Of a DNA stretch of 64,000 bases, positions 53,601 to 63,236 are shown in pieces. The translations under genes and the position numbers were made by a program. Position 1 is the first letter of the stretch. Each line of letters begins with the position of its first letter. The notes under the pieces were generated by a model, which saw only the letters and a list, made by a program, of their open reading frames with translations, searched no databases and was not told where the DNA came from. This DNA is from UBA3495 sp964629875 (lineage in GTDB: Bacteria; Chloroflexota; Dehalococcoidia; Lucifugimonadales; UBA3495), in NCBI GenBank assembly GCA_964629875.1, contig CAZVRK010000011.1:1-64000 (forward strand), given 5' to 3'.

Positions 53601-54122
53601 ATGTTGAACAGTTTGAAAGGTCTTATGCTTACATTGGGTTCAACTATGAAAGGACTTAGGAAACCTATTACACAGGAATATCCTAAGAAACCAACTCCAG
53701 TAAAAGATAGATTCATGGGATTCCCCGCCTTGACTTGGGATGATGATGTGCCAGAACCGTTTTGTACTGGATGCATGGTCTGTATCAGAAATTGTCCTAC
53801 CCAGTGCATGTCAGCTAGTATGAAAGATAATCCTCTAAACGAAGAGGGTAAAAGTTCCAGGAGAAAAATAGTTGATTATTTTGAGATAAATTTGAATCGC
53901 TGTATCCTCTGTGGGATTTGCGTTGAGCTTTGTAATTTTGATGCGATAGTTATGAGCCATGAACATGAGATGAGTACGTACTCTAGAAATGGTGACAGAG
54001 TGAATTTGCCCGAGTTGTTGGAGATTGGAAAGAAATATCAGTCCGAAACAGCTTGGATTCCTCCTTCAGTGATAGAAAAGCAGAAAAAGGAATCTGAAGA
54101 GACAGTGGCAGAGGAAAACTAA
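53601..54122 (+). CDS. nuoI: NADH-quinone oxidoreductase subunit I
   Basis: A 173-residue ferredoxin-like subunit with two [4Fe-4S] clusters. The first binds C55, C58, C61 and C65 (CTGCMVCIRNCP). The second is CILCGICVELC, with N where a proline usually follows. The acidic C-terminal tail is typical for the arm. It joins NuoG electrons to NuoB. It is followed by a 69-bp gap before nuoJ that holds no gene I can support. Confidence 0.96.
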   Translation: MLNSLKGLMLTLGSTMKGLRKPITQEYPKKPTPVKDRFMGFPALTWDDDVPEPFCTGCMVCIRNCPTQCMSASMKDNPLNEEGKSSRRKIVDYFEINLNRCILCGICVELCNFDAIVMSHEHEMSTYSRNGDRVNLPELLEIGKKYQSETAWIPPSVIEKQKKESEETVAEEN

Positions 54123-54191
54123 GGAAGTGATAGGTTATACATGGGGCGCGACGAAAACATTCAAACTGCCATTGGTATTAGGTAAATTGTC

Positions 54192-54680
54192 ATGACCATA
54201 CTGTTTTTGGTTTTGAGTGGTATGACAATTTTGGGCGGTGTAGGGGTAGTAGCTTCTCGAAATATAGTGCATGCTGCTTTATTCTTGTTAATCTCATTAA
54301 TGGCGACTGCTGGGATTTACGTGATCCTGTTTACGGAATTTCTAGCATTAGTTCAGGTTCTTATCTACGGTGGCGCAGTGGTAATTGTCTTGTTATTCGC
54401 GATTATGATGACTAGATCGGCAGATTATCCGCGAATATCCGACAATCGTCTGTGGCCTATAGCGGCAATATGTTCTCTAGTGCTTGTAGTGGTACTAGGG
54501 ATGGCTTTTTGGCAGACGACAGATACGGTAGTAGGTCCTCAGCATGCTGATTTCGGGGTAATAGGAAATTCATTATTTACCAAATGGGCTATTCCGTTCG
54601 AGATAGCTTCCTTAGTGCTTTTGGTGGCTTTAATTGGGGCCATTGTAATAGCTAGATCTGACGGAGAGGATAAGAATTAA
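54192..54680 (+). CDS. nuoJ: NADH-quinone oxidoreductase subunit J
   Basis: A 162-residue, five-helix proton-channel subunit. The third helix shows EFLALVQVLIYGGAVVIVLLFAIMM with the pi-bulge region of the family. A loop of about 40 residues before the last helix is typical. nuoK starts 1 bp downstream. Confidence 0.95.
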   Translation: MTILFLVLSGMTILGGVGVVASRNIVHAALFLLISLMATAGIYVILFTEFLALVQVLIYGGAVVIVLLFAIMMTRSADYPRISDNRLWPIAAICSLVLVVVLGMAFWQTTDTVVGPQHADFGVIGNSLFTKWAIPFEIASLVLLVALIGAIVIARSDGEDKN

Positions 54681-54681
54681 C

Positions 54682-55002
54682 ATGATGCCGCTAGTATATT
54701 TTCAGATATTAAGTGCGATACTTTTCGGCCTCGGAGCATACGGTGTCCTAGTTAGAAGAAGTGCCGTATTAATCCTAATGTCAGTTGAATTGATGTTAAA
54801 TGCTGCGAACATAAACTTAATAGCGGTAGCGGCACATCGAGAGGGATTAGGGCATTTTACTAATTTTGATGGTCATATAATTGCCATATTTATTATTACA
54901 ATAGCTGCTGCAGAAGTCGGGCTAGCAATGGCAATTATACTTCGCATATTCAGGAATCGTGGAACTGTGGATGTTAGTCAAATGAATGTTATGAAATGGT
55001 AG
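54682..55002 (+). CDS. nuoK: NADH-quinone oxidoreductase subunit K
   Basis: A 106-residue, three-helix MrpC-like subunit. The membrane glutamates are in SVELMLNAANINLI and in the third helix AAAEVGLAMAIIL, as the family requires. It follows nuoJ without gap. A 155-bp gap precedes nuoL. Confidence 0.95.
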   Translation: MMPLVYFQILSAILFGLGAYGVLVRRSAVLILMSVELMLNAANINLIAVAAHREGLGHFTNFDGHIIAIFIITIAAAEVGLAMAIILRIFRNRGTVDVSQMNVMKW

Positions 55003-55157
55003 TTTAGTGTTGCATAGTTATAAAGAGAACAGTTTATATATTCAGGGGTTATTGAATCCTATAGTTTGGATGAAAAGTCAGGGTACGAGAGCGATGTACA
55101 GTGCCACAATCCCCAACTGTCTTGGAGATAGTGATGATATGAAGGGGCTGGATTAAT

Positions 55158-57083
55158 ATGGAATTGGCTTGGTTGATCCCAGTTTTCAGTTTCATTGCGG
55201 TTCCTTTGATAGTCCTCTTCGGTTCGCGATTGCCAGGCAAGGGAGCATTTTTAGCTATTTTAGCGATGCTAGGTGGGTTGATAGTCTTCGCCATAGTAGC
55301 TCTTGATTTTTTCCAAGCTGGGACTAATAGCGATGGATGTGGCGTCAGCGAATTTACCAAATCTTTAACGTGTCTGTATTCAATCAATTGGTTTGAAGCA
55401 GGTAGTTTTGTCGGGGATTCATCGGATGGAATAAAACTAGTTTGGGGAATGCTTTTAGATCCTCTGACTGTGTTAATACTTGGGTTGATAACCATCGTGG
55501 CCTTGATGGTTCAGATTTATTCCCTAGGATACATGCATGGCGATCCGCGATTTGGTTGGTATTATGCGTTTCACGCATTGTTCGCAGCATCTATGCTCAC
55601 TTTGGTGTTAGCCGATAATTTCCTCCTTTTATACGTCGCGTGGGAGCTAGTTGGAGTTTGTTCGTATCTGTTGATTGGATTTTGGTTTGAACGGCCGGAT
55701 GCACGAGAGGCTGCCAAGAAGGCTTTTATAGTCACTAGATTGGGTGATGTAGGTCTTCTTATTGGAATACTATTACTTTGGAGTGAGGTCGGTAGTTTCA
55801 GCATGGTTGCCGCTTTTGAGGCAGCGAGTAACGGTTCTATGAGCCAACTCACCGCCACGGTAGCGTCGTTGTTACTATTCGCTGGAGCTGCGGGAAAGTC
55901 TGCTCAGTTTCCTATGCACGTATGGCTGCCAGATGCTATGGAAGGGCCAACTCCGGTCAGTGCTCTAATTCACGCTGCGACTATGGTAATTGCTGGAGTG
56001 TACTTGGTAGCACGTTCGTATCCGATATTTGTCGCATCAGGCGATGCTTTGACAGTTGTAGCTTGGATTGGATTGATAACTGCATTTGGAGCAGCAACCA
56101 TCGCCTTGACGGCTACTGATCTCAAGAGAATATTGGCATACTCAACTATCAGTCACTTGGGCTTGATGATGTTATCACTTGGAGCTTTTGGCTATACGGC
56201 TGCCATATTCCATATGTTGGCTCATGGGTTTGCAAAAGCCTTGCTGTTTTTAGGAGCGGGCAGCGTAATGCATAGTATTGACGAACTGGATATCAGGAAA
56301 ATGGGTGGCTTGAGAAAGGTCATGCCACTAACAGCTCTTCTATTTTCAATTGGTGCGTTATCTCTGGGCGGAATACCCTTACTATCTGGATTTTGGAGTA
56401 AGGATGAAATTTTAATTGCAGTTAGTGAACACCTGCCTCCGGTTTTTATTGTTCTGACATTTATGGTCGCTTTCATGAGTGCTCTGTATATGGGTAGGGC
56501 AATGTTTGCAGTCTTCTTTGGCCGATTAAATCCGGAGCATGAGCACGCCCATGACGCTCCTCTCAGTATGGCCGTCACGATGTCTATACTCGGGTTGTTT
56601 GCTCTGGTGTTCGGCTTAGTAAGCCTTGATTGGCCAGGTGGTTTTGACGGAATAGGAACACTCGTTTATTTTGAGAAAGAACTTCACTTTCACCTAGTAC
56701 CATGGATAGCAGGATTGTCTACTATTCTAGCTGTGTCGGCGTTTGTTCTGGCCTATTTTATCTACGCACGGAAACGTATCTCGTTGGATTCTACAAGGCT
56801 TAAATTTAGTTGGTTACATAAGATAGTTGAAAACAAATATTACTTTGATGAATGTTATCAATGGGCAGTCGATGCTATCGTATTAACGAGTGCCAGGCTT
56901 TTAGGTTTATTTGACCGAGTTGTAGTTAATGATATTGGCGTTAATGGTCCAGGATGGATTGTGAGAAAAGTAGGAATATCAATGAAAATTCACATCACTG
57001 GACACGTATATACCTATGCTTTGGGAACCATGCTCGGAACTATAGTACTGGGTGTAATGTGGTGGTTGAGGTCAGTTAGTTAA
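55158..57083 (+). CDS. nuoL: NADH-quinone oxidoreductase subunit L
   Basis: The distal antiporter-like proton pump, 641 residues with about 16 helices including the long lateral helix. Blocks are YVAWELVGVCSYLLIGFWFERP (lumen-side glutamate), AGKSAQFPMHVWLPDAMEGPTPVSALIHAATMV and DLKRILAYSTISHLG with the key lysine region. It is homologous to nuoM and nuoN next to it. Confidence 0.97.
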   Translation: MELAWLIPVFSFIAVPLIVLFGSRLPGKGAFLAILAMLGGLIVFAIVALDFFQAGTNSDGCGVSEFTKSLTCLYSINWFEAGSFVGDSSDGIKLVWGMLLDPLTVLILGLITIVALMVQIYSLGYMHGDPRFGWYYAFHALFAASMLTLVLADNFLLLYVAWELVGVCSYLLIGFWFERPDAREAAKKAFIVTRLGDVGLLIGILLLWSEVGSFSMVAAFEAASNGSMSQLTATVASLLLFAGAAGKSAQFPMHVWLPDAMEGPTPVSALIHAATMVIAGVYLVARSYPIFVASGDALTVVAWIGLITAFGAATIALTATDLKRILAYSTISHLGLMMLSLGAFGYTAAIFHMLAHGFAKALLFLGAGSVMHSIDELDIRKMGGLRKVMPLTALLFSIGALSLGGIPLLSGFWSKDEILIAVSEHLPPVFIVLTFMVAFMSALYMGRAMFAVFFGRLNPEHEHAHDAPLSMAVTMSILGLFALVFGLVSLDWPGGFDGIGTLVYFEKELHFHLVPWIAGLSTILAVSAFVLAYFIYARKRISLDSTRLKFSWLHKIVENKYYFDECYQWAVDAIVLTSARLLGLFDRVVVNDIGVNGPGWIVRKVGISMKIHITGHVYTYALGTMLGTIVLGVMWWLRSVS

Positions 57084-57086
57084 TAT

Positions 57087-58601
57087 ATGGCTGCAATAGA
57101 CGAAATAATACTAGTATCACTTATATTGATCCCCTTGATCGCTGCGATAGTGGCTATGGTATTCCCTAAGGATAATCCAAAACCAGTTTGGTACTTTGCT
57201 ATCGCGGTCTCCGCTTTAACATGTCTTTTGTCCATTATAGCTTTCCTAGGCTACGATTATAGCGAAGGAGGATATCAGTTCTCGCGTACGTACGATTGGA
57301 TTGGGGATCCAGTTAATATTAGCCTTGCTTTGGCAATAGATGGTATAGCTGCACCATTAGTCCTCCTTAATGGTATTGTGCTCCTTGGGGCAGTACTCAT
57401 ATCTCAAACGATAATACATAGGTCACGAGACTTTTTCGTATTGCTACTAGCATTAGGGTCTGGCGTATTCGGTGTATTTGTTGTACAAGACCTATTCTTC
57501 TTATTCTTTTTCTATGAACTAGCGGTATTGCCTATGTATCTGCTTATCGGAGTTTGGGGCAGCAGTACGGACTTTGGGACTTTCCTAAGAACCAAAGAAT
57601 ATGGTGCTATGAAGCTGATGTTAGTTCTAGTCGGTGGGAGCGTATTAATATGGATTGGTATTCTAGCATTGTACGCCCAATCGGCGAGTCTAGGCTCGCC
57701 GACGTTCAATATGATCGAATTAGCAGAATTAGCTCAAGCCGGTCAGTTTAGTCAGGAATTCCAGAAATGGATTTTCCCGTTATTTATGATTGGGTTTGGT
57801 ATTCTGGCAGGACTATGGCCGTTCCATACATGGTCTCCTGATGGCCATGTAGCTGCACCTACGGGCGTTAGTATGTTGCACGCTGGTGTACTAATGAAAT
57901 TAGGCGCTTTTGGTATCATCAGGGTAGGTGTGATGCTCCTTCCAGAAGGCGCTTCGGCTTGGATGCCTATCTTAATAGTCTTGGGTACTGTAAATGTTGT
58001 ATATGGTGCTATCTCTGCTATATCCCAGCATGATCTAAAGTATGTTATCGGTTACTCTAGTGTTAGTCATATGGGTTACGTCATTATGGGTATCGCTACA
58101 CTACATCCCGTCGGCGTAACCGGAGCAGTACTCCAGATGTTCTCCCATGGAATAATGACGGCTCTCATGTTTGCAATGGTCGGATCAATCTATGAGAGAA
58201 CCCATATTAGGGATACAAACGTCTTGAACGGTTTAATTAAGCGAATGGGTACGGCAAGCTGCTTTTTCGCCATAGCCGGACTTGCTTCGTTGGGGTTGCC
58301 AGGTTTGAGTGGATTCATAGCGGAATTTATGGTTTTTGTAGGGGTGTTCAGAACTTATCTTCCTCTTGCTATATTAGCTGTGATTGGTGCTGCTATTACT
58401 GCAGTCTATATATTACGCCTCTTAGCTAAAACATTCTTTGGGGAAGCAGATCCCAGATGGGAAGATCTTCCTGACTCTAGCCCTGTTGAAAAGGCTGTAG
58501 GTGCAGTTTTTGTTGCAATTTTGATAGTGGTAGGAGTGTGGCCGGCTCCATTGGTTAGAGTAATAAATATAGGTGTGGACTCAGTTCTACAAGGTCTATA
58601 G
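57087..58601 (+). CDS. nuoM: NADH-quinone oxidoreductase subunit M
   Basis: The middle antiporter-like pump, 504 residues and about 14 helices. It carries FFYELAVLPMYLLIGVWG, WPFHTWSPDGHVAAPTGVSMLHAGVLMKLGAFG and HDLKYVIGYSSVSHMGYV. It is 3 bp from nuoL. A perfect 8-bp inverted repeat lies inside it at 57681-57702; see findings. Confidence 0.96.
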   Translation: MAAIDEIILVSLILIPLIAAIVAMVFPKDNPKPVWYFAIAVSALTCLLSIIAFLGYDYSEGGYQFSRTYDWIGDPVNISLALAIDGIAAPLVLLNGIVLLGAVLISQTIIHRSRDFFVLLLALGSGVFGVFVVQDLFFLFFFYELAVLPMYLLIGVWGSSTDFGTFLRTKEYGAMKLMLVLVGGSVLIWIGILALYAQSASLGSPTFNMIELAELAQAGQFSQEFQKWIFPLFMIGFGILAGLWPFHTWSPDGHVAAPTGVSMLHAGVLMKLGAFGIIRVGVMLLPEGASAWMPILIVLGTVNVVYGAISAISQHDLKYVIGYSSVSHMGYVIMGIATLHPVGVTGAVLQMFSHGIMTALMFAMVGSIYERTHIRDTNVLNGLIKRMGTASCFFAIAGLASLGLPGLSGFIAEFMVFVGVFRTYLPLAILAVIGAAITAVYILRLLAKTFFGEADPRWEDLPDSSPVEKAVGAVFVAILIVVGVWPAPLVRVINIGVDSVLQGL

Positions 58602-58608
58602 GAGCGTT

Positions 58609-60102
58609 TTGTCTGGATTAACTGCAAATATATATCTACTGACACCGGAATTTATTCTGGCTGGATTGGCATTGGCCGTATTGGCGATAGACCTATTTTT
58701 ACCAGATGATAAAAAATCAATATTACCTATTTTGTGTATAGCTGGACTGGTAGCTGTGGCATTAGTAAGCATGATGATGTTGCCAGGGGTTAATATTTCC
58801 CTTTATGGTGGACTGCTAGCCATAGATGCTTTTTCGTTGTTTTTCAAGATAGTGTTTTTATTGATTGCCATATTCATAATACTCAGCTCTGCTCAGTATA
58901 TTAAGCAGTATCTTTCTCACCAAGGTGAATTTTACGGACTTCTTCTTTTTTCTGTGCTAGGTATGAATATCATGGTTCAGTCAAGAGAGCTTTTAACCGC
59001 TTATATAGCATTAGAGTTGCTGAGCTTTAGCTTGTATGTGATGGTGGCGTACTCATTGAGTAATGCTAAATCAAATGAAGCGGGTCTCAAATACATTATC
59101 GTAGGAGCATTTTCATCTGCTGTGTTGCTCTACGGATTGAGTATGCTGTACGGTGCGACAGGCGTCACTAAATTCGCGGATATTGGCCTGATATTGTCCG
59201 GAACCACAGAACTATCCCCAGCGCTGTGGGTAGGTATCGCCTTAATTTTCGTTGGATTAGGGTTTAAACTATCAATAGTTCCATTTCATATGTGGGCGCC
59301 TGACACCTATGAGGGAGCACCTCTTCCCGTAACCGCTTATCTGGCTATAGCGTCAAAAACCGCAGCCTTTGCTTTAGTTTTAAGGTTTGTGTGTGAAGGT
59401 CTGATTGTAGCTGAAGCATTGTGGCAGGATTGGCAGATAATTTTTGCCGTTCTGGCTGCGGTGTCTATGCTCGCGGGTAATTTGGTCGCCCTTGCGCAGA
59501 CTAATATGAAGCGCTTAATGGCCTATTCGAGTATCGGTCATATAGGGTACATACTAGCAGGCGTTACAGTTCTGTCGGCAGACTCGATAGTTGCTGTAAA
59601 TAGCGTAAGTTTTTACCTAGTGGGGTATGCAGCTACAAATATGTTGGTCTTCGCTGCGATAATTGGGTTTTTCAACGCTACAGGGAAGGATAATATATCG
59701 GATTTGCGCGGTTTGGCAGATACCCAACCGTTGCTGGCCGCTTCAATAGCTATTGGTCTATTTTCTCTGGCCGGTCTTCCTATATTTGCTGGATTTACAG
59801 TTAAATTTTATCTGTTCGCTGCGGTAGCAAGCTCTGGTTTCTTATGGCTGGCAGGAGTCGCAATAATAGCCAGCCTGATATCTCTTTACTACTACTTGCA
59901 AATAATACGACAGATGTATATTGAAGGCGCAGATACTTCGCACGGTGTGGCTTCAACTTCCGGAACAGTATCCCTGCCTAAGGCTCCGTTTTCAACTACC
60001 GTAGTGCTGGGAATAGGTTTAGTTGTAGTGATATGGCTGGGAGTTTATCCCGGTCCTTTGTTAGAAATTATCGAGTTTGCTAGCGAAGCTCTCATAGGCT
60101 AG
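58609..60102 (+). CDS. nuoN: NADH-quinone oxidoreductase subunit N
   Basis: The third antiporter-like pump, 497 residues. Marks are LTAYIALELLSFSLYVMVAY, GLGFKLSIVPFHMWAPDTYEGAPLPVTAYLA and NMKRLMAYSSIGHIGYIL. The start TTG 58609 has AGGAG just upstream; the longer frame from GTG 58573 would overlap nuoM by 29 bp and its added residues are not conserved. It completes the second nuo locus. Confidence 0.95.
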   Translation: MSGLTANIYLLTPEFILAGLALAVLAIDLFLPDDKKSILPILCIAGLVAVALVSMMMLPGVNISLYGGLLAIDAFSLFFKIVFLLIAIFIILSSAQYIKQYLSHQGEFYGLLLFSVLGMNIMVQSRELLTAYIALELLSFSLYVMVAYSLSNAKSNEAGLKYIIVGAFSSAVLLYGLSMLYGATGVTKFADIGLILSGTTELSPALWVGIALIFVGLGFKLSIVPFHMWAPDTYEGAPLPVTAYLAIASKTAAFALVLRFVCEGLIVAEALWQDWQIIFAVLAAVSMLAGNLVALAQTNMKRLMAYSSIGHIGYILAGVTVLSADSIVAVNSVSFYLVGYAATNMLVFAAIIGFFNATGKDNISDLRGLADTQPLLAASIAIGLFSLAGLPIFAGFTVKFYLFAAVASSGFLWLAGVAIIASLISLYYYLQIIRQMYIEGADTSHGVASTSGTVSLPKAPFSTTVVLGIGLVVVIWLGVYPGPLLEIIEFASEALIG

Positions 60103-60180
60103 CTGCTGGGTTGTCACAATTGAGCGGGACCTAGCATCTATCTCAAGGGCTTTATACAGATAATATGGATTTGGAATCTT

Positions 60181-60669
60181 ATGATAATCGCTGTTATAGG
60201 TAATAGTAATGCTAAGCCAGAACATTATGCTCTAGCAGAGGCTGTTGGTAGAGAACTTGCAAAGAGGTCTGTGACGGTAGTTTGTGGAGGATTAAGCGGG
60301 GTTATGGAGGCAGTGTGTAAGGGAGCGAAGTCCGAAGGTGGAACGACCATTGGCATTCTTCCTGGCCAGTCTTCTCGTGATGCCAATCAATATGTTGATA
60401 TACCTATAGTGACTACTATGGGCTATTCTCGAAACGTTATAGTCGTAAATACGGGAGAAGCTGTTATATCGGTAGGTGGCGCATTTGGTACCTTATCTGA
60501 AATTGCCCACGCTCTTAGTGAAAATATTCCTGTCATTGGCCTTAAAAGCTGGCCATTAACTGTAAAAGGTGACGGGGATCCTGTCGAACCGAAGATTATA
60601 AGTGCATACGATCCCGTTGACGCAGTAGAGAAAGCGATATCAGCGGCGTCTAACCGAACATATTCATAA
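60181..60669 (+). CDS. LOG/TIGR00725-family protein
   Basis: A 162-residue Rossmann-like protein. It has the CGGLSGVMEAVCKGAKSEGGTTIGILPG block and GYSRNVIVVNTGEAVISVGGAFGTLSEI, matching the TIGR00725 branch of the lysine decarboxylase-like fold. The usual LOG motifs PGGxGTxxE are changed to VGGAFGTLSE. LOG proteins release cytokinin-type bases, and the TIGR00725 branch includes a proposed molybdenum-cofactor carrier. Function here is unknown. It lies just before eno. Confidence 0.8.
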   Translation: MIIAVIGNSNAKPEHYALAEAVGRELAKRSVTVVCGGLSGVMEAVCKGAKSEGGTTIGILPGQSSRDANQYVDIPIVTTMGYSRNVIVVNTGEAVISVGGAFGTLSEIAHALSENIPVIGLKSWPLTVKGDGDPVEPKIISAYDPVDAVEKAISAASNRTYS

Positions 60670-60683
60670 AAAGGTTCAATAGA

Positions 60684-62006
60684 ATGGTTGATTTGTCTAA
60701 AGATTGTGTGATAACCGGGGTAGCCGCCAATGAAGTACTCGATTCTAGGGGAAACCCGACCGTAGAAGCAAAGGTAATCTTATCTGGAGGATCCTTCGCT
60801 TCAGCTATTGTCCCATCCGGTGCCAGTACGGGAGCCTACGAGGCCCTCGAGTTGAGAGACCATGATCCACTGAGATTTGGTGGTAACGGTGTGTTGCAGG
60901 CTGTTCAAAATATTGATTCCGTCTTGGCGCCTGGAATAATTGGTCTGCATGCTGATGATCAAGCCAGTGTAGATAATAGAATGATTGAACTAGACGGTAC
61001 TATTGATAAATCAAGATTAGGAGCCAACGCTATACTAGCGGTTTCAATGGCAGTAGCTCAGGCTGCTGCTGCCCAATACTCTATTGGTGATGGTTTGTGG
61101 AAATGGCTGGCTAAGGATGAAGTAGTTAGCCTGCCTGTTCCTATGCTTAACATACTTAATGGAGGGCGCCATGCTTCAAATTCTACCGACGTACAAGAGT
61201 TTATGGTGCTACCGGTGGGCCTTCCGACATTCTCAGAAGCTTTACGGTGTGGTGTAGAGGTCTACCAAGCCCTAAAAACCCTGATGAGAGAAGGGGGCCA
61301 TAATTTAAATGTTGGAGATGAAGGTGGATTTGCCCCTTCACTGCCTTCAAATAGGGCAGCGATTGAGCTAGTTGTAAAAGCTATTGAAAAAGCAGGGTAT
61401 TCTCCTGGAAAACAAGTATTCTTAGGATTAGATGTTGCTGCATCCGAATTATTTAACAAGTCAGACCAACTATATGTATTAGAGAAAGAGGGCAGGTATT
61501 TAACCTCCGCAGAACTCATAGCTTTGTACGAGGAGTGGGTTTCGGAATATCCTATTCTTAGTATAGAAGATGGCTTGGATGAGGATGATTGGCAGGGATG
61601 GGTATCTTTACACCAATGTGTGGGGGACCGAGTTCAACTGGTTGGGGATGATCTATTTGTTACTAATATTGCGAGAATCAAAGACGGCGTTGATATGAAC
61701 GCCAGTAATGCTGTCTTACTTAAGCCAAATCAAATTGGTACTCTCACAGAGACATATCAAGCTTTAGAGATGACTCGACAGGCTGGTTGGGGGGCTGTGA
61801 TGAGTCATAGATCGGGTGAAACCGAAGATACTACAATTGCAGACTTATCAGTCGCGTGGAACGTAGGTCAAATCAAAGCTGGCGCTCCGGCTAGATCAGA
61901 TAGGGTTTCTAAGTACAATAGACTCCTTAGAATAGAGAAGGCGTTAGGTGATAAAGCTATTTACAGCGGTCGCTCTTCGTATACATACCTTAGGTCTGGT
62001 ATATAG
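60684..62006 (+). CDS. eno: enolase
   Basis: The glycolytic enzyme that converts 2-phosphoglycerate to phosphoenolpyruvate. It has 440 residues. Visible are VPSGASTGAYEALELRD, NVGDEGGFAPSL with the catalytic Glu, metal ligands in LSIEDGLDEDDW and LVGDDLFVTN, the catalytic lysine in LLKPNQIGTLTET, and MSHRSGETEDTTIADL. It starts 14 bp after the LOG-like gene. gap follows on the same strand after its own leader. Confidence 0.98.
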   Translation: MVDLSKDCVITGVAANEVLDSRGNPTVEAKVILSGGSFASAIVPSGASTGAYEALELRDHDPLRFGGNGVLQAVQNIDSVLAPGIIGLHADDQASVDNRMIELDGTIDKSRLGANAILAVSMAVAQAAAAQYSIGDGLWKWLAKDEVVSLPVPMLNILNGGRHASNSTDVQEFMVLPVGLPTFSEALRCGVEVYQALKTLMREGGHNLNVGDEGGFAPSLPSNRAAIELVVKAIEKAGYSPGKQVFLGLDVAASELFNKSDQLYVLEKEGRYLTSAELIALYEEWVSEYPILSIEDGLDEDDWQGWVSLHQCVGDRVQLVGDDLFVTNIARIKDGVDMNASNAVLLKPNQIGTLTETYQALEMTRQAGWGAVMSHRSGETEDTTIADLSVAWNVGQIKAGAPARSDRVSKYNRLLRIEKALGDKAIYSGRSSYTYLRSGI

Positions 62007-62075
62007 GTAAAATAGGATTTACAATGGCGCTATTGGTCCAGGCACTGGTTGGGTAGTGACACCTATGTTGTGTGA

Positions 62076-62104
62076 TTGACATTAAGTATATAGATCGATT
62101 AGTA
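62076..62104 (+). promoter_or_regulatory. candidate promoter for gap
   Basis: TTGACA (62076-62081), a 17-bp spacer and TTAGTA (62099-62104), in the 130-bp gap between eno and gap. The -35 is perfect, the -10 weak. Confidence 0.4.
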
Positions 62105-62136
62105 CATAAAGATGTTTAATACACCGGAGGTCAAAA

Positions 62137-63150
62137 TTGGTAACCCGCGTAGGCATTAATGGTTTTGGAAGAATCGGCAGGTTAGTGACTCGAGTTGCAT
62201 TTGAAAATCAAGTGAGTGATTTGCAGATCGTTGCTGTGAATGGCACATCTGACTCTGCGACCAATTCTCATTTATTAAAATATGATAGTAGCTTCGGAGT
62301 TTTTAAAGGTGTAGTTGAGCCGGACAATGATGATTTGGTAATAGATGGTAATCACGTCAGGATATTTTCTGAGAAATATCCTAAAGACATTCCATGGTCA
62401 GAATATGGTGTTGATATTGTTGTTGAATGCACTGGCAAATTCACGGATGCAGAGCAGGCCAGAGGTCACATCGATGCCGGAGCGTCAAAAGTTGTAATAT
62501 CTGCGCCGGCTAAGAATCCAGATTTGACTATGGTGCTTGGTGTTAATGACGGATTATATGATCCCAAAGAGCATTCTATAGTTTCAAATGCTTCTTGTAC
62601 TACTAATTGTTTTGCCCCTATGGTAAAGGTGCTTCACGAAAATTTTGGTGTAGAAAAAGGATTGATGTCGACTATTCATTCTTATACCAATGATCAGTCC
62701 ATATTGGATAGAAGACATTCAGATTTACGGAGGGCCCGGGCCGCAGCCCAGAATATAATTCCGACTAGTACTGGAGCGGCTAAATCTGTGGGCATAGTCC
62801 TTCCGGAATTGAATGGTAAGTTACATGGTATAGCTTTTCGTGTACCTACATCAGTGGGCTCCGCAACTGATTTTGTCGCTGATGTACAAACTGATGTGAC
62901 ACCTGAAGACATAAACCAAGCTTTCCAGTCAGCTGCTGAAGGATCGTTGAAAGGTATACTTCAGTATACAGAAGACCCAATAGTCAGTTCTGATGTGAGG
63001 GGAAATAGCCACAGTTGTATATTTGATGCTCTTTCAACGATGGTTATTCAAGATCGTATGGTTAAAATCTTGGGCTGGTATGACAATGAATGGGGATATT
63101 CCTGCAGGACTGTAGAAATGTGCTCGTTGATTGCCCAGAAAGGTTTTTGA
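62137..63150 (+). CDS. gap: glyceraldehyde-3-phosphate dehydrogenase
   Basis: A 337-residue, NAD(P)-dependent dehydrogenase of glycolysis and gluconeogenesis. The N-terminus RVGINGFGRIGRL binds the nucleotide. The catalytic cysteine is in SNASCTTNCFAPM, with the partner histidine in STIHSYTNDQ and the C-terminal WYDNEWGYSCR. Start is TTG at 62137, with GGAGG 6 bases upstream. It follows eno but has its own possible promoter. Confidence 0.98.
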   Translation: MVTRVGINGFGRIGRLVTRVAFENQVSDLQIVAVNGTSDSATNSHLLKYDSSFGVFKGVVEPDNDDLVIDGNHVRIFSEKYPKDIPWSEYGVDIVVECTGKFTDAEQARGHIDAGASKVVISAPAKNPDLTMVLGVNDGLYDPKEHSIVSNASCTTNCFAPMVKVLHENFGVEKGLMSTIHSYTNDQSILDRRHSDLRRARAAAQNIIPTSTGAAKSVGIVLPELNGKLHGIAFRVPTSVGSATDFVADVQTDVTPEDINQAFQSAAEGSLKGILQYTEDPIVSSDVRGNSHSCIFDALSTMVIQDRMVKILGWYDNEWGYSCRTVEMCSLIAQKGF

Positions 63151-63151
63151 T

Positions 63152-63168
63152 TCGCTTATAGCGATTTT
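63152..63168 (+). terminator. short intrinsic terminator after gap
   Basis: TCGCT/AGCGA form a 5-bp hairpin around TAT, followed by TTTTAATT. It starts one base past the gap stop. The stem is weak. Confidence 0.35.
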
Positions 63169-63236
63169 AATTAAGTGTGTCCATATAATGCCAGTTTCGT
63201 AATGTATGGGTTTAACAACCTGGAACCGATCACACC

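Noticed and set aside
54139..54183. Tiny frame ATG GGG CGC between nuoI and nuoJ
   Set aside because: Only 14 codons, no ribosome site and no recognisable feature.
55070..55156. 28-residue frame between nuoK and nuoL
   Set aside because: No Shine-Dalgarno, no helix or motif; more likely leader sequence.
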